Shown here piece after piece: positions 1 to 5,310 of a DNA stretch of 5,324 bases; position 1 is the stretch's first letter; every line of letters begins with the position of its first letter. Source of the stretch: an uncultured Ruminococcus sp. (lineage in GTDB: Bacteria; Bacillota; Clostridia; Oscillospirales; Acutalibacteraceae); contig USJJ01000113.1 in the NCBI GenBank assembly GCA_900554995.1, positions 1-5,324 of the forward strand, given 5' to 3'. A model generated the notes under the pieces. It worked only from the letters and a program-made list of their open reading frames with translations, had not been told where the DNA came from and ran no database searches. The position numbers and the translations under genes are program-made.

Positions 1-70
1 GCTTTCCCGCTGCGTCAAGCACATACCACTTGCGGACGATGTCGCCCGACTTAGGCATATAAGTTGACAT
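1..70 (-). CDS. rplM: 50S ribosomal protein L13, 5' fragment
   Basis: Only the first 23 codons lie in the window; the gene runs off the left edge. The translation begins MSTYMPKSGD and continues with IVRKWYVLDAAGK. This matches the N-terminus usual for Firmicute L13, where a short Ser/Thr-rich extension precedes the conserved RKWYV-(I/L)-DA-x-GK stretch that opens the L13 fold. L13 is an early-assembling protein of the large ribosomal subunit that binds 23S rRNA. In Firmicutes rplM is normally followed by rpsI (S9), which would lie beyond the edge. The ATG at 68-70 is preceded on the minus strand by GGAGG (78-82) with a 7-nt gap, which fixes the start. A second in-frame ATG (codon 5) has no comparable ribosome binding site. 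The call rests on motif recognition of a short fragment, but the pattern is distinctive. Confidence 0.93.
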   Translation of the reverse strand, partial: MSTYMPKSGDIVRKWYVLDAAGK

Positions 71-105
71 AAACTTACCTCCAAATAAATTTTTACTGCT
101 CGAAT

Positions 106-134
106 ATATTAACACAACCGTTTTACTAAGTCAA
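106..134 (-). promoter_or_regulatory. Sigma-A promoter of rplM
   Basis: On the minus strand the -35 TTGACT (129-134) and -10 TAATAT (106-111) are separated by exactly 17 bp. Each hexamer differs from consensus at one position. Transcription should start near position 99, giving a leader of roughly 28 nt that holds little besides the ribosome binding site. The remaining DNA between this promoter and the terminator at 241-270 is AT-rich and shows no gene. Confidence 0.82.
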
Positions 135-240
135 GAACTTTTTCTCAATTTTTTAATTTATCATTCGTGAACTCTCTTATTATCATTTTTTCTCCGTTTT
201 TCATATATTTATCTCGTTAATAATTTACAAAAATTTTTTC

Positions 241-270
241 AAAAAACAGCCGCACCCATTTGGATGCGGC
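241..270 (-). terminator. Intrinsic terminator of the CNNM/CorC gene
   Basis: Read on the minus strand, a 9-bp stem GCCGCATCC / GGGTGCGGC (one G-T pair) with a 4-nt loop is followed after one base (G) by six T residues (241-246 on the plus strand are all A). It begins 7 nt past the stop codon of the CNNM gene, the classic position and form of a Rho-independent terminator. It separates that gene from the rplM promoter downstream. Confidence 0.9.
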
Positions 271-277
271 ATTGAAA

Positions 278-1663
278 TTATTCTTTTTCTTTGTTTTTAT
301 TCTTTTTGTCCGAGTCCTCTTCCTCTTCATCGTCCTCGTCGGGGAGCGGAAGAATTTCAACCTTGACCTTTTCAATACGTCGGTTTTCGACCTCAAGCAC
401 GGTAAATCTTATGTTTTCAAACATGACCTCGCTGTGCTCGCCCTGCTTCGGGAGATAGCCGAGTCGGCTTATGATGTAACCTGCGATTGTGTCATAATCG
501 CCCTCCGGGAGATCCTTGCCGATTATTTCGTCAAGTTCGTCTATATCTGTCAACCCGTCAATAGTGAAGGTTGTTTCGTTTATCTTTGAGATTTCCTCTT
601 CTTCATCGTCATATTCATCCTGAATGTTTCCGACGATTGCTTCAATGATATCCTCAAGGGTGACGAGTCCTGCCGTTCCGCCGTATTCGTCAACAACAAC
701 AGCCATTTGCGTATGCTTGTTTGTCATTTCCTTGAAAAGGTCACCGCAGCTCTTGGATTCCGGAACGTACATCGGAGTACGCATGATTTTTCTCATGGTG
801 TGTTTCGGAAGGTCCGTTCCTATATATCTGAGCAAGTCCTTAACATAGATGATGCCGATTATATTATCCGGGTCGTCATCGAAAACGGGAATTCTCGAAT
901 ATCCGGATTCAATTGCAGTTTTGACAACGTCCATTATCGGATCGTTTACGTCAACCGCCGTCATATCGGTTCTGTGGGTCATAATATCGCCTGCATCAAG
1001 ATCGTCAAATTCGAAAATGTTATTTATCATTTCTTTTTGAACGTCTTCGATAACACCTTTTTCGCCGCCGACGTCGACCATCATTCGAATTTCTTCTTCG
1101 GTAAGAGGCTCTTCATCTGCATGAGGATTGTAGCCGAGAAGTCGAACGACCGCATTGGTTGAGACGGACAGCACTTTAACAAACGGAGAAAAGGCCTTGG
1201 AGAAGAAAAGCAAAATTCCGACAACCTTGAAGGAGATCTTTTCGGGAGACTGCATAGCTATTTTCTTTGGAGCAAGCTCGCCGAAAACAAGCGAAAAATA
1301 AGACATGATGATCGTGATAATGACGATCGAAAGTCCGCTGACAACGCTTGCGCCGAGGGCATTATAAAATGCCGTGCCCTCAAGAGCTTTGACTATCATA
1401 TCGGCAAAGGTCTGCGAAGCACTTGCCGAGGTAAGAAATCCGGCGAGAGTGACTCCGATCTGAATTGTCGAGAGAAACTTGCTCGAATTTTCGGTCAGCT
1501 TAACAACCTGCTTTGCTTTCTTGTGGCCGTCTTCAGCCATCTTTTCTATTTTGTTATCGTTGAGGGATATTACCGCTATTTCACTCATTGCAAAAAATGC
1601 GTTGACTAAAATAAGTAATAAAAGTAAAATTAGCTTGAGTATAATCCCACCCGGGTCATCCAT
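278..1663 (-). CDS. CNNM/CBS/CorC-family membrane transporter (hemolysin-C-like)
   Basis: The encoded protein is 461 residues from the chosen ATG, normal for the family. Order of parts: an N-terminal CNNM (DUF21) membrane domain, residues 1 to about 200, with hydrophobic stretches near 7-31, 63-83, 107-127 and 142-165 and the conserved motif FGELAPKKIA at 127-136; two CBS repeats at about 225-282 (SRIPVFDDD...GIIYVKDLL) and 290-347, the latter carrying the hallmark DEYGGTAGLVTLEDIIEAIV (325-344); and a CorC_HlyC domain at about 360-438. The tail (about 442-461) is a low-complexity Asp/Glu then Lys/Asn run. Characterised relatives (bacterial CorC, staphylococcal MpfA, animal CNNM) export Mg2+ and use the CBS pair to bind ATP; the name hemolysin is historical. 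Mg2+ export is therefore the likely role, inferred from family. It is monocistronic, with its own promoter and terminator. A TTG nine bases upstream (1672) is also in frame, but only 1 nt separates it from the GGAG, whereas ATG 1663 sits 10 nt away. Confidence 0.9.
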   Translation of the reverse strand: MDDPGGIILKLILLLLLILVNAFFAMSEIAVISLNDNKIEKMAEDGHKKAKQVVKLTENSSKFLSTIQIGVTLAGFLTSASASQTFADMIVKALEGTAFYNALGASVVSGLSIVIITIIMSYFSLVFGELAPKKIAMQSPEKISFKVVGILLFFSKAFSPFVKVLSVSTNAVVRLLGYNPHADEEPLTEEEIRMMVDVGGEKGVIEDVQKEMINNIFEFDDLDAGDIMTHRTDMTAVDVNDPIMDVVKTAIESGYSRIPVFDDDPDNIIGIIYVKDLLRYIGTDLPKHTMRKIMRTPMYVPESKSCGDLFKEMTNKHTQMAVVVDEYGGTAGLVTLEDIIEAIVGNIQDEYDDEEEEISKINETTFTIDGLTDIDELDEIIGKDLPEGDYDTIAGYIISRLGYLPKQGEHSEVMFENIRFTVLEVENRRIEKVKVEILPLPDEDDEEEEDSDKKNKNKEKE

Positions 1664-1673
1664 TGTGGACAAA

Positions 1674-1679
1674 CTCCTT
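1674..1679 (-). promoter_or_regulatory. Ribosome binding site deciding the CNNM/CorC start
   Basis: The minus strand reads AAGGAG, a near-perfect Shine-Dalgarno. It lies 1 nt from an in-frame TTG (1670-1672) and 10 nt from the in-frame ATG (1661-1663). Standard spacing of about 5-10 nt favours the ATG, so the longer 464-residue reading is probably not the natural product. Confidence 0.75.
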
Positions 1680-1699
1680 TCATATAAAAAATTTTAGTT

Positions 1700-1728
1700 A
1701 TTATATCACATAATATATAATTAGTCAA
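1700..1728 (-). promoter_or_regulatory. Sigma-A promoter of the CNNM/CorC gene
   Basis: The minus strand shows -35 TTGACT (1723-1728) and a perfect -10 TATAAT (1700-1705), 17 bp apart. The predicted start of transcription is near 1693, leaving a leader of about 30 nt before ATG 1663. This is too short for a Mg2+ riboswitch of the kind that controls some magnesium transporters. Confidence 0.83.
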
Positions 1729-1739
1729 TAAATTTATCC

Positions 1740-1768
1740 TTGTCAAACCACGCATTTTAATATATAAT
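1740..1768 (+). promoter_or_regulatory. Sigma-A promoter of rarA
   Basis: The -35 TTGTCA (1740-1745) and perfect -10 TATAAT (1763-1768) are separated by 17 bp. Transcription should begin close to 1775. The leader to the start codon at 1793 is only about 18 nt, and the first upstream ATG (1772) would lie at or before the transcript's 5' end. Confidence 0.83.
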
Positions 1769-1779
1769 TGTATGCAACC

Positions 1780-1785
1780 GGGAGG
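1780..1785 (+). promoter_or_regulatory. Ribosome binding site of rarA
   Basis: GGGAGG lies 7 nt before ATG 1793 and selects that codon. The in-frame ATG at 1772 would place this Shine-Dalgarno sequence inside the coding region and has no binding site of its own. Confidence 0.88.
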
Positions 1786-1792
1786 CGATAAA

Positions 1793-3064
1793 ATGTCTAT
1801 ACCTTTAGCTCAACAGCTTAGGCCGCAATCCATTGATGAGGTTGTCGGTCAGCGCCACCTTATCGGCGAAAATATGCCGCTGAGAAATATAATAGAATCG
1901 GGCGAACTGCCCAACATGATTTTCTACGGCCCGTCGGGAGTCGGCAAAACGACCGTCGCTTCAATCATTGCAAAGGCGACGGACAGAAAGCTCTGCAAGC
2001 TCAACGGAACGACTGCGGGAACGGCGGATATCAAGGCCATTGTCGCTCAGCTTGACACCTTTGAAGCTCCGAACGGCATCTTGCTCTATCTCGACGAGAT
2101 TCAGTATTTCAACAAAAAACAGCAGCAAACACTGCTTGAATATATTGAGGTCGGGTCAATCACGCTCATTGCCTCAACAACCGAAAATCCGTATTTTTAC
2201 GTTTACAACGCCATCCTCAGCCGCTCGACTGTTTTTGAATTTAAGGCGGTCAATCCCGTTGATATTGTTCCTGCCGTAAAACGTGCATTCGGCTATCTTG
2301 AGGAAAAGCGCGGAATGAAATTTGAAGTAGATCCCGACGCGATAAAGCATATTTCCTCCGCTTGCGGCGGCGATGTGCGAAAGGCGATAAATTCGGTCGA
2401 GCTTTGCGCACTTTCAACAAAGCCGAACGCTGACGGAATAATCCACATCACGGCGGAAACCGCCCGTTCGCTGACTCAACGCAGTGCAATGAAGTATGAC
2501 CGTGACGGTGACGAGCACTACGATATTGTTTCCGCTTATCAAAAATCCATGCGAGGCTCCGATCCCGATGCAGCCTTGCATTATCTCGGAAGGCTGCTTG
2601 ATGCAGGCGACCTGCCCTCGGCTTGCCGCAGACTTATGGTTTGCGCCTGCGAGGATGTCGGACTTGCTTATCCGATGATAATTCCTATCGTCAAGGCTGC
2701 CGTTGATGCGGCTCTTATGCTCGGACTTCCCGAGGCGAGGATTCCTCTTGCCGATGCGGTAGTGCTTGTCTGCACCTCTCCGAAATCCAATTCGGCATAC
2801 CTGGGAATTGATGCCGCTCTGAGTGATATTAAAAAGGGCAAGAGCGGTCCCATTCCCCGCCGGCTTCAGAACAAACACTGTGACGGCGATGATAACCCGA
2901 ATAAGGGTCAATTCTATCTCTACCCTCATACATATGAGAATCATTGGATACCTCAGCAGTACCTGCCGGATGCCATAAAAAATGCGAAGTATTACGAATT
3001 CGGCGACAACAAAATGGAGCAGGCGGCAAAGGTATATTGGGATAAGATTAAGAATAAAAAATAG
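1793..3064 (+). CDS. rarA: Replication-associated recombination protein A (RarA/MgsA, AAA+ ATPase)
   Basis: This 423-residue protein has the standard length of bacterial RarA, the homologue of eukaryotic Mgs1/WRNIP1. RarA is a DNA-dependent ATPase related to clamp-loader subunits that acts at stalled or gapped replication forks. The N-terminus (PLAQQLRPQSIDEVVGQ..L) is the usual RarA/clamp-loader opening. Walker A GPSGVGKT is at 46-53, Walker B ILLYLDE at 96-102, sensor 1 STTENP at 128-133, the arginine-finger motif LSRS at 142-145 (R144) and a sensor-2-like GGDVRKAIN at 192-200. From about 235 the RarA-specific C-terminal helical and tetramerisation region follows (YDRDGDEHYD, then CACEDVGLAYP at 284-294), ending with the family signature YLYPHTYENHWIPQQYLPD at 375-393. 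Walker B continues QYFNK where many relatives have HRFNK, a mild variant. The gene is transcribed alone from its own promoter and converges on tcdA. The start at 1793 follows from the ribosome binding site and promoter. Confidence 0.96.
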   Translation: MSIPLAQQLRPQSIDEVVGQRHLIGENMPLRNIIESGELPNMIFYGPSGVGKTTVASIIAKATDRKLCKLNGTTAGTADIKAIVAQLDTFEAPNGILLYLDEIQYFNKKQQQTLLEYIEVGSITLIASTTENPYFYVYNAILSRSTVFEFKAVNPVDIVPAVKRAFGYLEEKRGMKFEVDPDAIKHISSACGGDVRKAINSVELCALSTKPNADGIIHITAETARSLTQRSAMKYDRDGDEHYDIVSAYQKSMRGSDPDAALHYLGRLLDAGDLPSACRRLMVCACEDVGLAYPMIIPIVKAAVDAALMLGLPEARIPLADAVVLVCTSPKSNSAYLGIDAALSDIKKGKSGPIPRRLQNKHCDGDDNPNKGQFYLYPHTYENHWIPQQYLPDAIKNAKYYEFGDNKMEQAAKVYWDKIKNKK

Positions 3065-3070
3065 CAAAAC

Positions 3071-3103
3071 AACACGGTGCAGCTCTTACCGCACCGTGTT
3101 TTT
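3071..3103. terminator. Bidirectional terminator between rarA and tcdA
   Basis: A perfect 10-bp stem AACACGGTGC / GCACCGTGTT encloses a 10-nt loop (3081-3090). On the plus strand it runs into a short T tract (3099-3103), 7 nt after the rarA stop. On the minus strand it begins just after the tcdA stop and is followed by G then TTTT. One hairpin can therefore end both converging transcripts. The T tract is less pure on the minus side, so it may be weaker for tcdA. Confidence 0.85.
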
Positions 3104-3880
3104 CTATACTCCTAAGCCTCTGCCCTTAAATCCTGTTATATCATTTATAACCTCGCCGGCAATTATCAGTCCGACGACCGACGGCACAAACGCCGTACTG
3201 CCCGGAACCTGTCTGCGCTGAGTGCATTTCCGTGCTGTTCCCGGAGGACAGATGCAATGCTGTTTACAGCTTATTGCCATATCGTCTATCGGCGTTATCG
3301 GCAGCTCCTTTGAATATACAACCTTGAGCTTTCGAATTTTCCGCTTTCTAAGCTCGGTTCTCATAACCTTTGCAAGCGGACAAACCGATGTTTTGAAAAT
3401 ATCCGTGACCTCAAAGGCAGTCGGGTCAACCTTGTTGCCCGCTCCCATTGATGAAATTATCGGTGTTTTTGTTTTGTAAGCATTTTCAACAAGCGCAAGT
3501 TTTCCCGTAACCGTGTCTATTGCGTCGACGATATAGTCATATTGTGTGAAATCAAAGCTGTCCGCAGTTTCGGGTGTATAAAAAATTCGATGCTTGTTTA
3601 CAACCGCATCGGGATTAATTTCGAGTATTCTTTCCTCGGCAACATCAACCTTATATTTGCCGACCGTTTTCCGTGTTGCGATAATCTGACGATTTATATT
3701 TGTCAGGCAAACTCTGTCATCGTCAATAATATCAATCATTCCTACGCCCGACCTTGCAAGCGCCTCAACGGTAAAGCCGCCGACGCCGCCGATTCCGAAT
3801 ACGGCGACACGTGAATTTTTCAGCTTTTCCATTGCTTCCTTGCCATATAAAAGCTCTGCTCTTGAAAATTGATTAAGCAT
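3104..3880 (-). CDS. tcdA: tRNA threonylcarbamoyladenosine dehydratase (TcdA/CsdL, E1-like ThiF fold)
   Basis: The 258-residue product matches TcdA, which uses ATP to cyclise t6A at position 37 of ANN-decoding tRNAs to ct6A. The N-terminus FSRAELLYGKEAMEKL is typical. The nucleotide-binding GIGGVGG is at 29-35, IDDDRV with the ATP-contacting acidic residues at 52-57, NINRQ at 61-65 (catalytic-type Asn/Arg), and DAIDTVTGK at 119-127. The GAG..DPT...VTD stretch at 146-160 and VPGSTAFVPSVVGLIIAGEVI at about 225-245 are further family marks. A cysteine-rich segment (C205, C209, C211, C219) precedes the C-terminal helix and looks able to bind a metal, though that is inference. A full-length ThiF or MoeB would differ in the C-terminal half, so TcdA is preferred. 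GAGGA (3887-3891) lies 6 nt before the ATG. The gene sits 42 bp downstream of hydE with no terminator or convincing promoter between, so it is probably co-transcribed. Confidence 0.92.
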   Translation of the reverse strand: MLNQFSRAELLYGKEAMEKLKNSRVAVFGIGGVGGFTVEALARSGVGMIDIIDDDRVCLTNINRQIIATRKTVGKYKVDVAEERILEINPDAVVNKHRIFYTPETADSFDFTQYDYIVDAIDTVTGKLALVENAYKTKTPIISSMGAGNKVDPTAFEVTDIFKTSVCPLAKVMRTELRKRKIRKLKVVYSKELPITPIDDMAISCKQHCICPPGTARKCTQRRQVPGSTAFVPSVVGLIIAGEVINDITGFKGRGLGV

Positions 3881-3922
3881 AACTATTCCTCGATTTAAGG
3901 CAATTTATACGTTATTACCCTG

Positions 3923-4960
3923 TTATTTTTTAACGTTTCCGACGTCTGTAACTATCCTGTATCCCGCCGACTCGACCCGCGCTTCAAGGCAACTGCGACA
4001 TTGAGCGGCTTCTTCGCCGGTGCAAATTTTATTCTCGTAAAGCGAATACAGCTTACGCACTCCGACCGGAGAAAGATTCGGCATTACAACATTCGCTCCC
4101 GCTTTCAGCCCGAGCTCTCGTCCCTGCGGATGAATTGTACCGAGAGCAGTAGTCGACGGTATAAGCGCATACGGAAACATAAGTCTAAGAATTGAGACAA
4201 GCCGAAGAGTCAGCTTTAAATCGCCGCTTTTGAACTCGGCAAACGGCGTATCCTTGTGCGTTATATAAGGGCCGATTCCTATCATATCGGGCTTCAGCCT
4301 TTGCAGAAATCGCAGATCGGCAATCAGATTTTCAGGCGTTTGATACGGCGAACCGACCATAAATCCCGAACCGACCTGATATCCGATTTCTTTAAGATCA
4401 AAAAGGCAGCGTTTCCTGTTTTCAAGGCTCATTTCAGCCGGATGAAGTTTACCGTAATGAGCCGGATCTGCCGTCTCGTGCCTAAGCAGATAACGATCCG
4501 CCCCGGCATCATAGAACGAACGATAGCTTTCACGGGATTTCTCGCCTATTGAAAGCGTTACCGCACAGTCGGGATATCTTCGTTTAATCTCGGAAACGAT
4601 ATCGCAAATCATTTCGTCCGTATAGTAGGGATCCTCTCCGCCCTGCATAACGAAGGTTCGGAAGCCGAGCTTATACCCCTCGTCACAGCAAATAAGAATT
4701 TCTTCTTTAGTCAGACGATAACGCTCGGCGTTGCGGTTACTGCGCCTTATTCCGCAGTAATAGCAATTATTGCGGCAGTAATTTGTAAATTCAATCAATC
4801 CTCGAATATACACTTCATCGCCGTAGTTTTCACGGCGCCTGATATCTGCGGCACGGGCAAGCGGATCATTAAAGCTGTCACTTTCGAGCATCTCTTTCAG
4901 CTGAGAATCCGTCAGATCGCCCGTATTAAACAGTTTGTCGGTCAATTCAATCTCGTTCAT
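3923..4960 (-). CDS. hydE: [FeFe] hydrogenase H-cluster radical SAM maturase HydE
   Basis: The product, 345 residues, is close in length to characterised HydE. HydE is a cytoplasmic radical S-adenosylmethionine enzyme that, with HydG and HydF, builds the diiron part of the hydrogenase H-cluster. The radical SAM motif CxxxCxxC is at C62, C66, C69 (CRNNCYYC). It is followed by GIRRSNRNAERYRLT and the SAM-binding MQGGEDPYY (105-113). Other HydE marks are ADRYLLRHETADP..YGKLHP (154-174), GSGFMVGSPYQT (197-208), MIGIGPYITHKDTPFA (226-241), STTALGTIHPQGRE (269-282) and GANVVMPNLSP (288-298). The optional second cluster site is also present: C313, C321, C324, with spacing CX7CX2C. This site and the motifs favour HydE over its relative PylB (methylornithine synthase), and it is unlike BioB. 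AAGGGGG lies about 7 nt before the ATG. It leads an apparent two-gene unit with tcdA; hydF, hydG and a hydrogenase are not in the window. It implies an anaerobic hydrogen-metabolising host. Confidence 0.94.
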   Translation of the reverse strand: MNEIELTDKLFNTGDLTDSQLKEMLESDSFNDPLARAADIRRRENYGDEVYIRGLIEFTNYCRNNCYYCGIRRSNRNAERYRLTKEEILICCDEGYKLGFRTFVMQGGEDPYYTDEMICDIVSEIKRRYPDCAVTLSIGEKSRESYRSFYDAGADRYLLRHETADPAHYGKLHPAEMSLENRKRCLFDLKEIGYQVGSGFMVGSPYQTPENLIADLRFLQRLKPDMIGIGPYITHKDTPFAEFKSGDLKLTLRLVSILRLMFPYALIPSTTALGTIHPQGRELGLKAGANVVMPNLSPVGVRKLYSLYENKICTGEEAAQCRSCLEARVESAGYRIVTDVGNVKK

Positions 4961-4994
4961 ACTATCGCCCCCTTTTTAAATTACCTATTAAAAC

Positions 4995-5035
4995 GATAGA
5001 CTTTTTATATTATATAAAAGTCTGTCCTAAAAGTC
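4995..5035. repeat. Repeat cluster over the hydE promoter, candidate operator
   Basis: A perfect 17-bp palindrome TTTTATATTATATAAAA (5003-5019) covers the hydE -10 and start point. It is flanked by imperfect inverted arms GATAGACT (4995-5002) and AGTCTGTC (5019-5026), which are offset by one base because the left arm has an extra T. In addition, the minus-strand octamer GACTTTTA occurs twice in direct orientation (plus-strand 5015-5022 and 5028-5035, 13 bp apart) and once inverted with the extra T (4999-5007). The sites span the -35/-10 interval, where a repressor would act. Chance AT-rich symmetry cannot be excluded for the core, but the GAC/GTC-containing arms are harder to explain that way. 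No known regulator box (Rex, FNR-type, Fur or PerR) matches cleanly. Confidence 0.5.
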
Positions 5036-5037
5036 AA
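5009..5037 (-). promoter_or_regulatory. Sigma-A promoter of hydE-tcdA
   Basis: On the minus strand, -35 TTGACT (5032-5037) and perfect -10 TATAAT (5009-5014) are 17 bp apart. Transcription should start near 5002, giving a leader of about 42 nt. The leader contains a 6-bp complementary pair CTATCG / CGATAG (4994-4999 with 4962-4967) that would place the ribosome binding site in a 26-nt loop. Confidence 0.83.
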
Positions 5038-5090
5038 CATCCCGTAAAATAAATACGCAGTATACCTTTATGTATATTTCCCGACCATTT

Positions 5091-5110
5091 GAAAAAAATA
5101 TAAAAAAAGA
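5091..5110 (+). promoter_or_regulatory. UP-element-like A tracts upstream of the tRNA promoter
   Basis: Two runs of seven A residues separated by TAT lie directly before the -35 hexamer, in the position where the RNA polymerase alpha C-terminal domains bind UP elements of stable RNA promoters. This is a compositional match and position only, not an exact consensus. Confidence 0.55.
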
Positions 5111-5111
5111 C

Positions 5112-5140
5112 TTGACAAAACTACATCATAGTAATATAAT
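5112..5140 (+). promoter_or_regulatory. Consensus sigma-A promoter of the tRNA-fMet gene
   Basis: A perfect -35 TTGACA (5112-5117) and perfect -10 TATAAT (5135-5140) are separated by 17 bp. The start of transcription should be near 5147, leaving a leader of about 29 nt to be removed by RNase P. It is the strongest promoter in the window, fitting a stable RNA gene. Confidence 0.92.
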
Positions 5141-5175
5141 AATAAGGCACTCTTGAGAGGGGCGCAATCAAATAT

Positions 5176-5251
<76 letters not shown>

Positions 5252-5256
5252 TGTTG

Positions 5257-5289
5257 CGGAGAGTCCTGTTTGCAGGATTCTCCGTTTTT
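5257..5289 (+). terminator. Intrinsic terminator after the tRNA-fMet gene
   Basis: A 12-bp stem CGGAGAGTCCTG / CAGGATTCTCCG (one G-T pair) with loop TTTG is followed by five T residues, then GTTTT. It starts 5 nt past the CCA end. By form it should end the transcript of the first tRNA, yet a second tRNA begins only 21 nt beyond the T tract. Confidence 0.9.
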
Positions 5290-5310
5290 GTTTTCATATT
5301 CTTCCCATAT

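Noticed and set aside
71..240. Small RNA or riboswitch between rplM and the CNNM terminator
   Set aside because: Apart from the rplM promoter and ribosome binding site, the stretch is A/T homopolymer-rich with no stable stem, no conserved riboswitch core and no coding frame with a start signal.
260..589. Plus-strand 109-codon reading frame with a hydrophobic N-terminus
   Set aside because: It is the antisense of the Asp/Glu/Lys-rich tail and CorC domain of the CNNM gene. Acidic and Lys codons read backwards as Leu, Phe and Val codons, which creates a false membrane segment. There is no ribosome binding site, and it starts inside the terminator hairpin.
707..1162. Plus-strand 151-codon reading frame
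   Set aside because: It lies wholly antisense to the CBS and membrane domains of the CNNM gene, has no recognisable family motif or ribosome binding site, and overlaps other antisense frames.
1968..2279. Plus-strand frame inside rarA in another phase
   Set aside because: It is Ser/Arg-rich shadow translation of the AAA+ core with no start signal.
2414..3067. Minus-strand 217-codon reading frame opposite rarA
   Set aside because: rarA is unmistakable on the plus strand across this stretch. The antisense frame is rich in Ile, Arg and Cys without any domain pattern and would cross the bidirectional terminator.
3222..3814. Plus-strand frames opposite tcdA
   Set aside because: They are shadows of a strongly conserved E1-like gene, and none has a family motif.
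3881..3922. Separate promoter or terminator between hydE and tcdA
   Set aside because: Only a 6-bp ACGTTA / TAACGT repeat across the hydE stop and an isolated TATAAA-like hexamer without a -35 are present. Neither is sufficient.
5061..5076. TATAC / GTATA inverted repeat between the hydE and tRNA promoters
   Set aside because: Five-bp arms of alternating A/T in AT-rich DNA are expected by chance. It is not followed by a T tract and does not overlap a promoter element.
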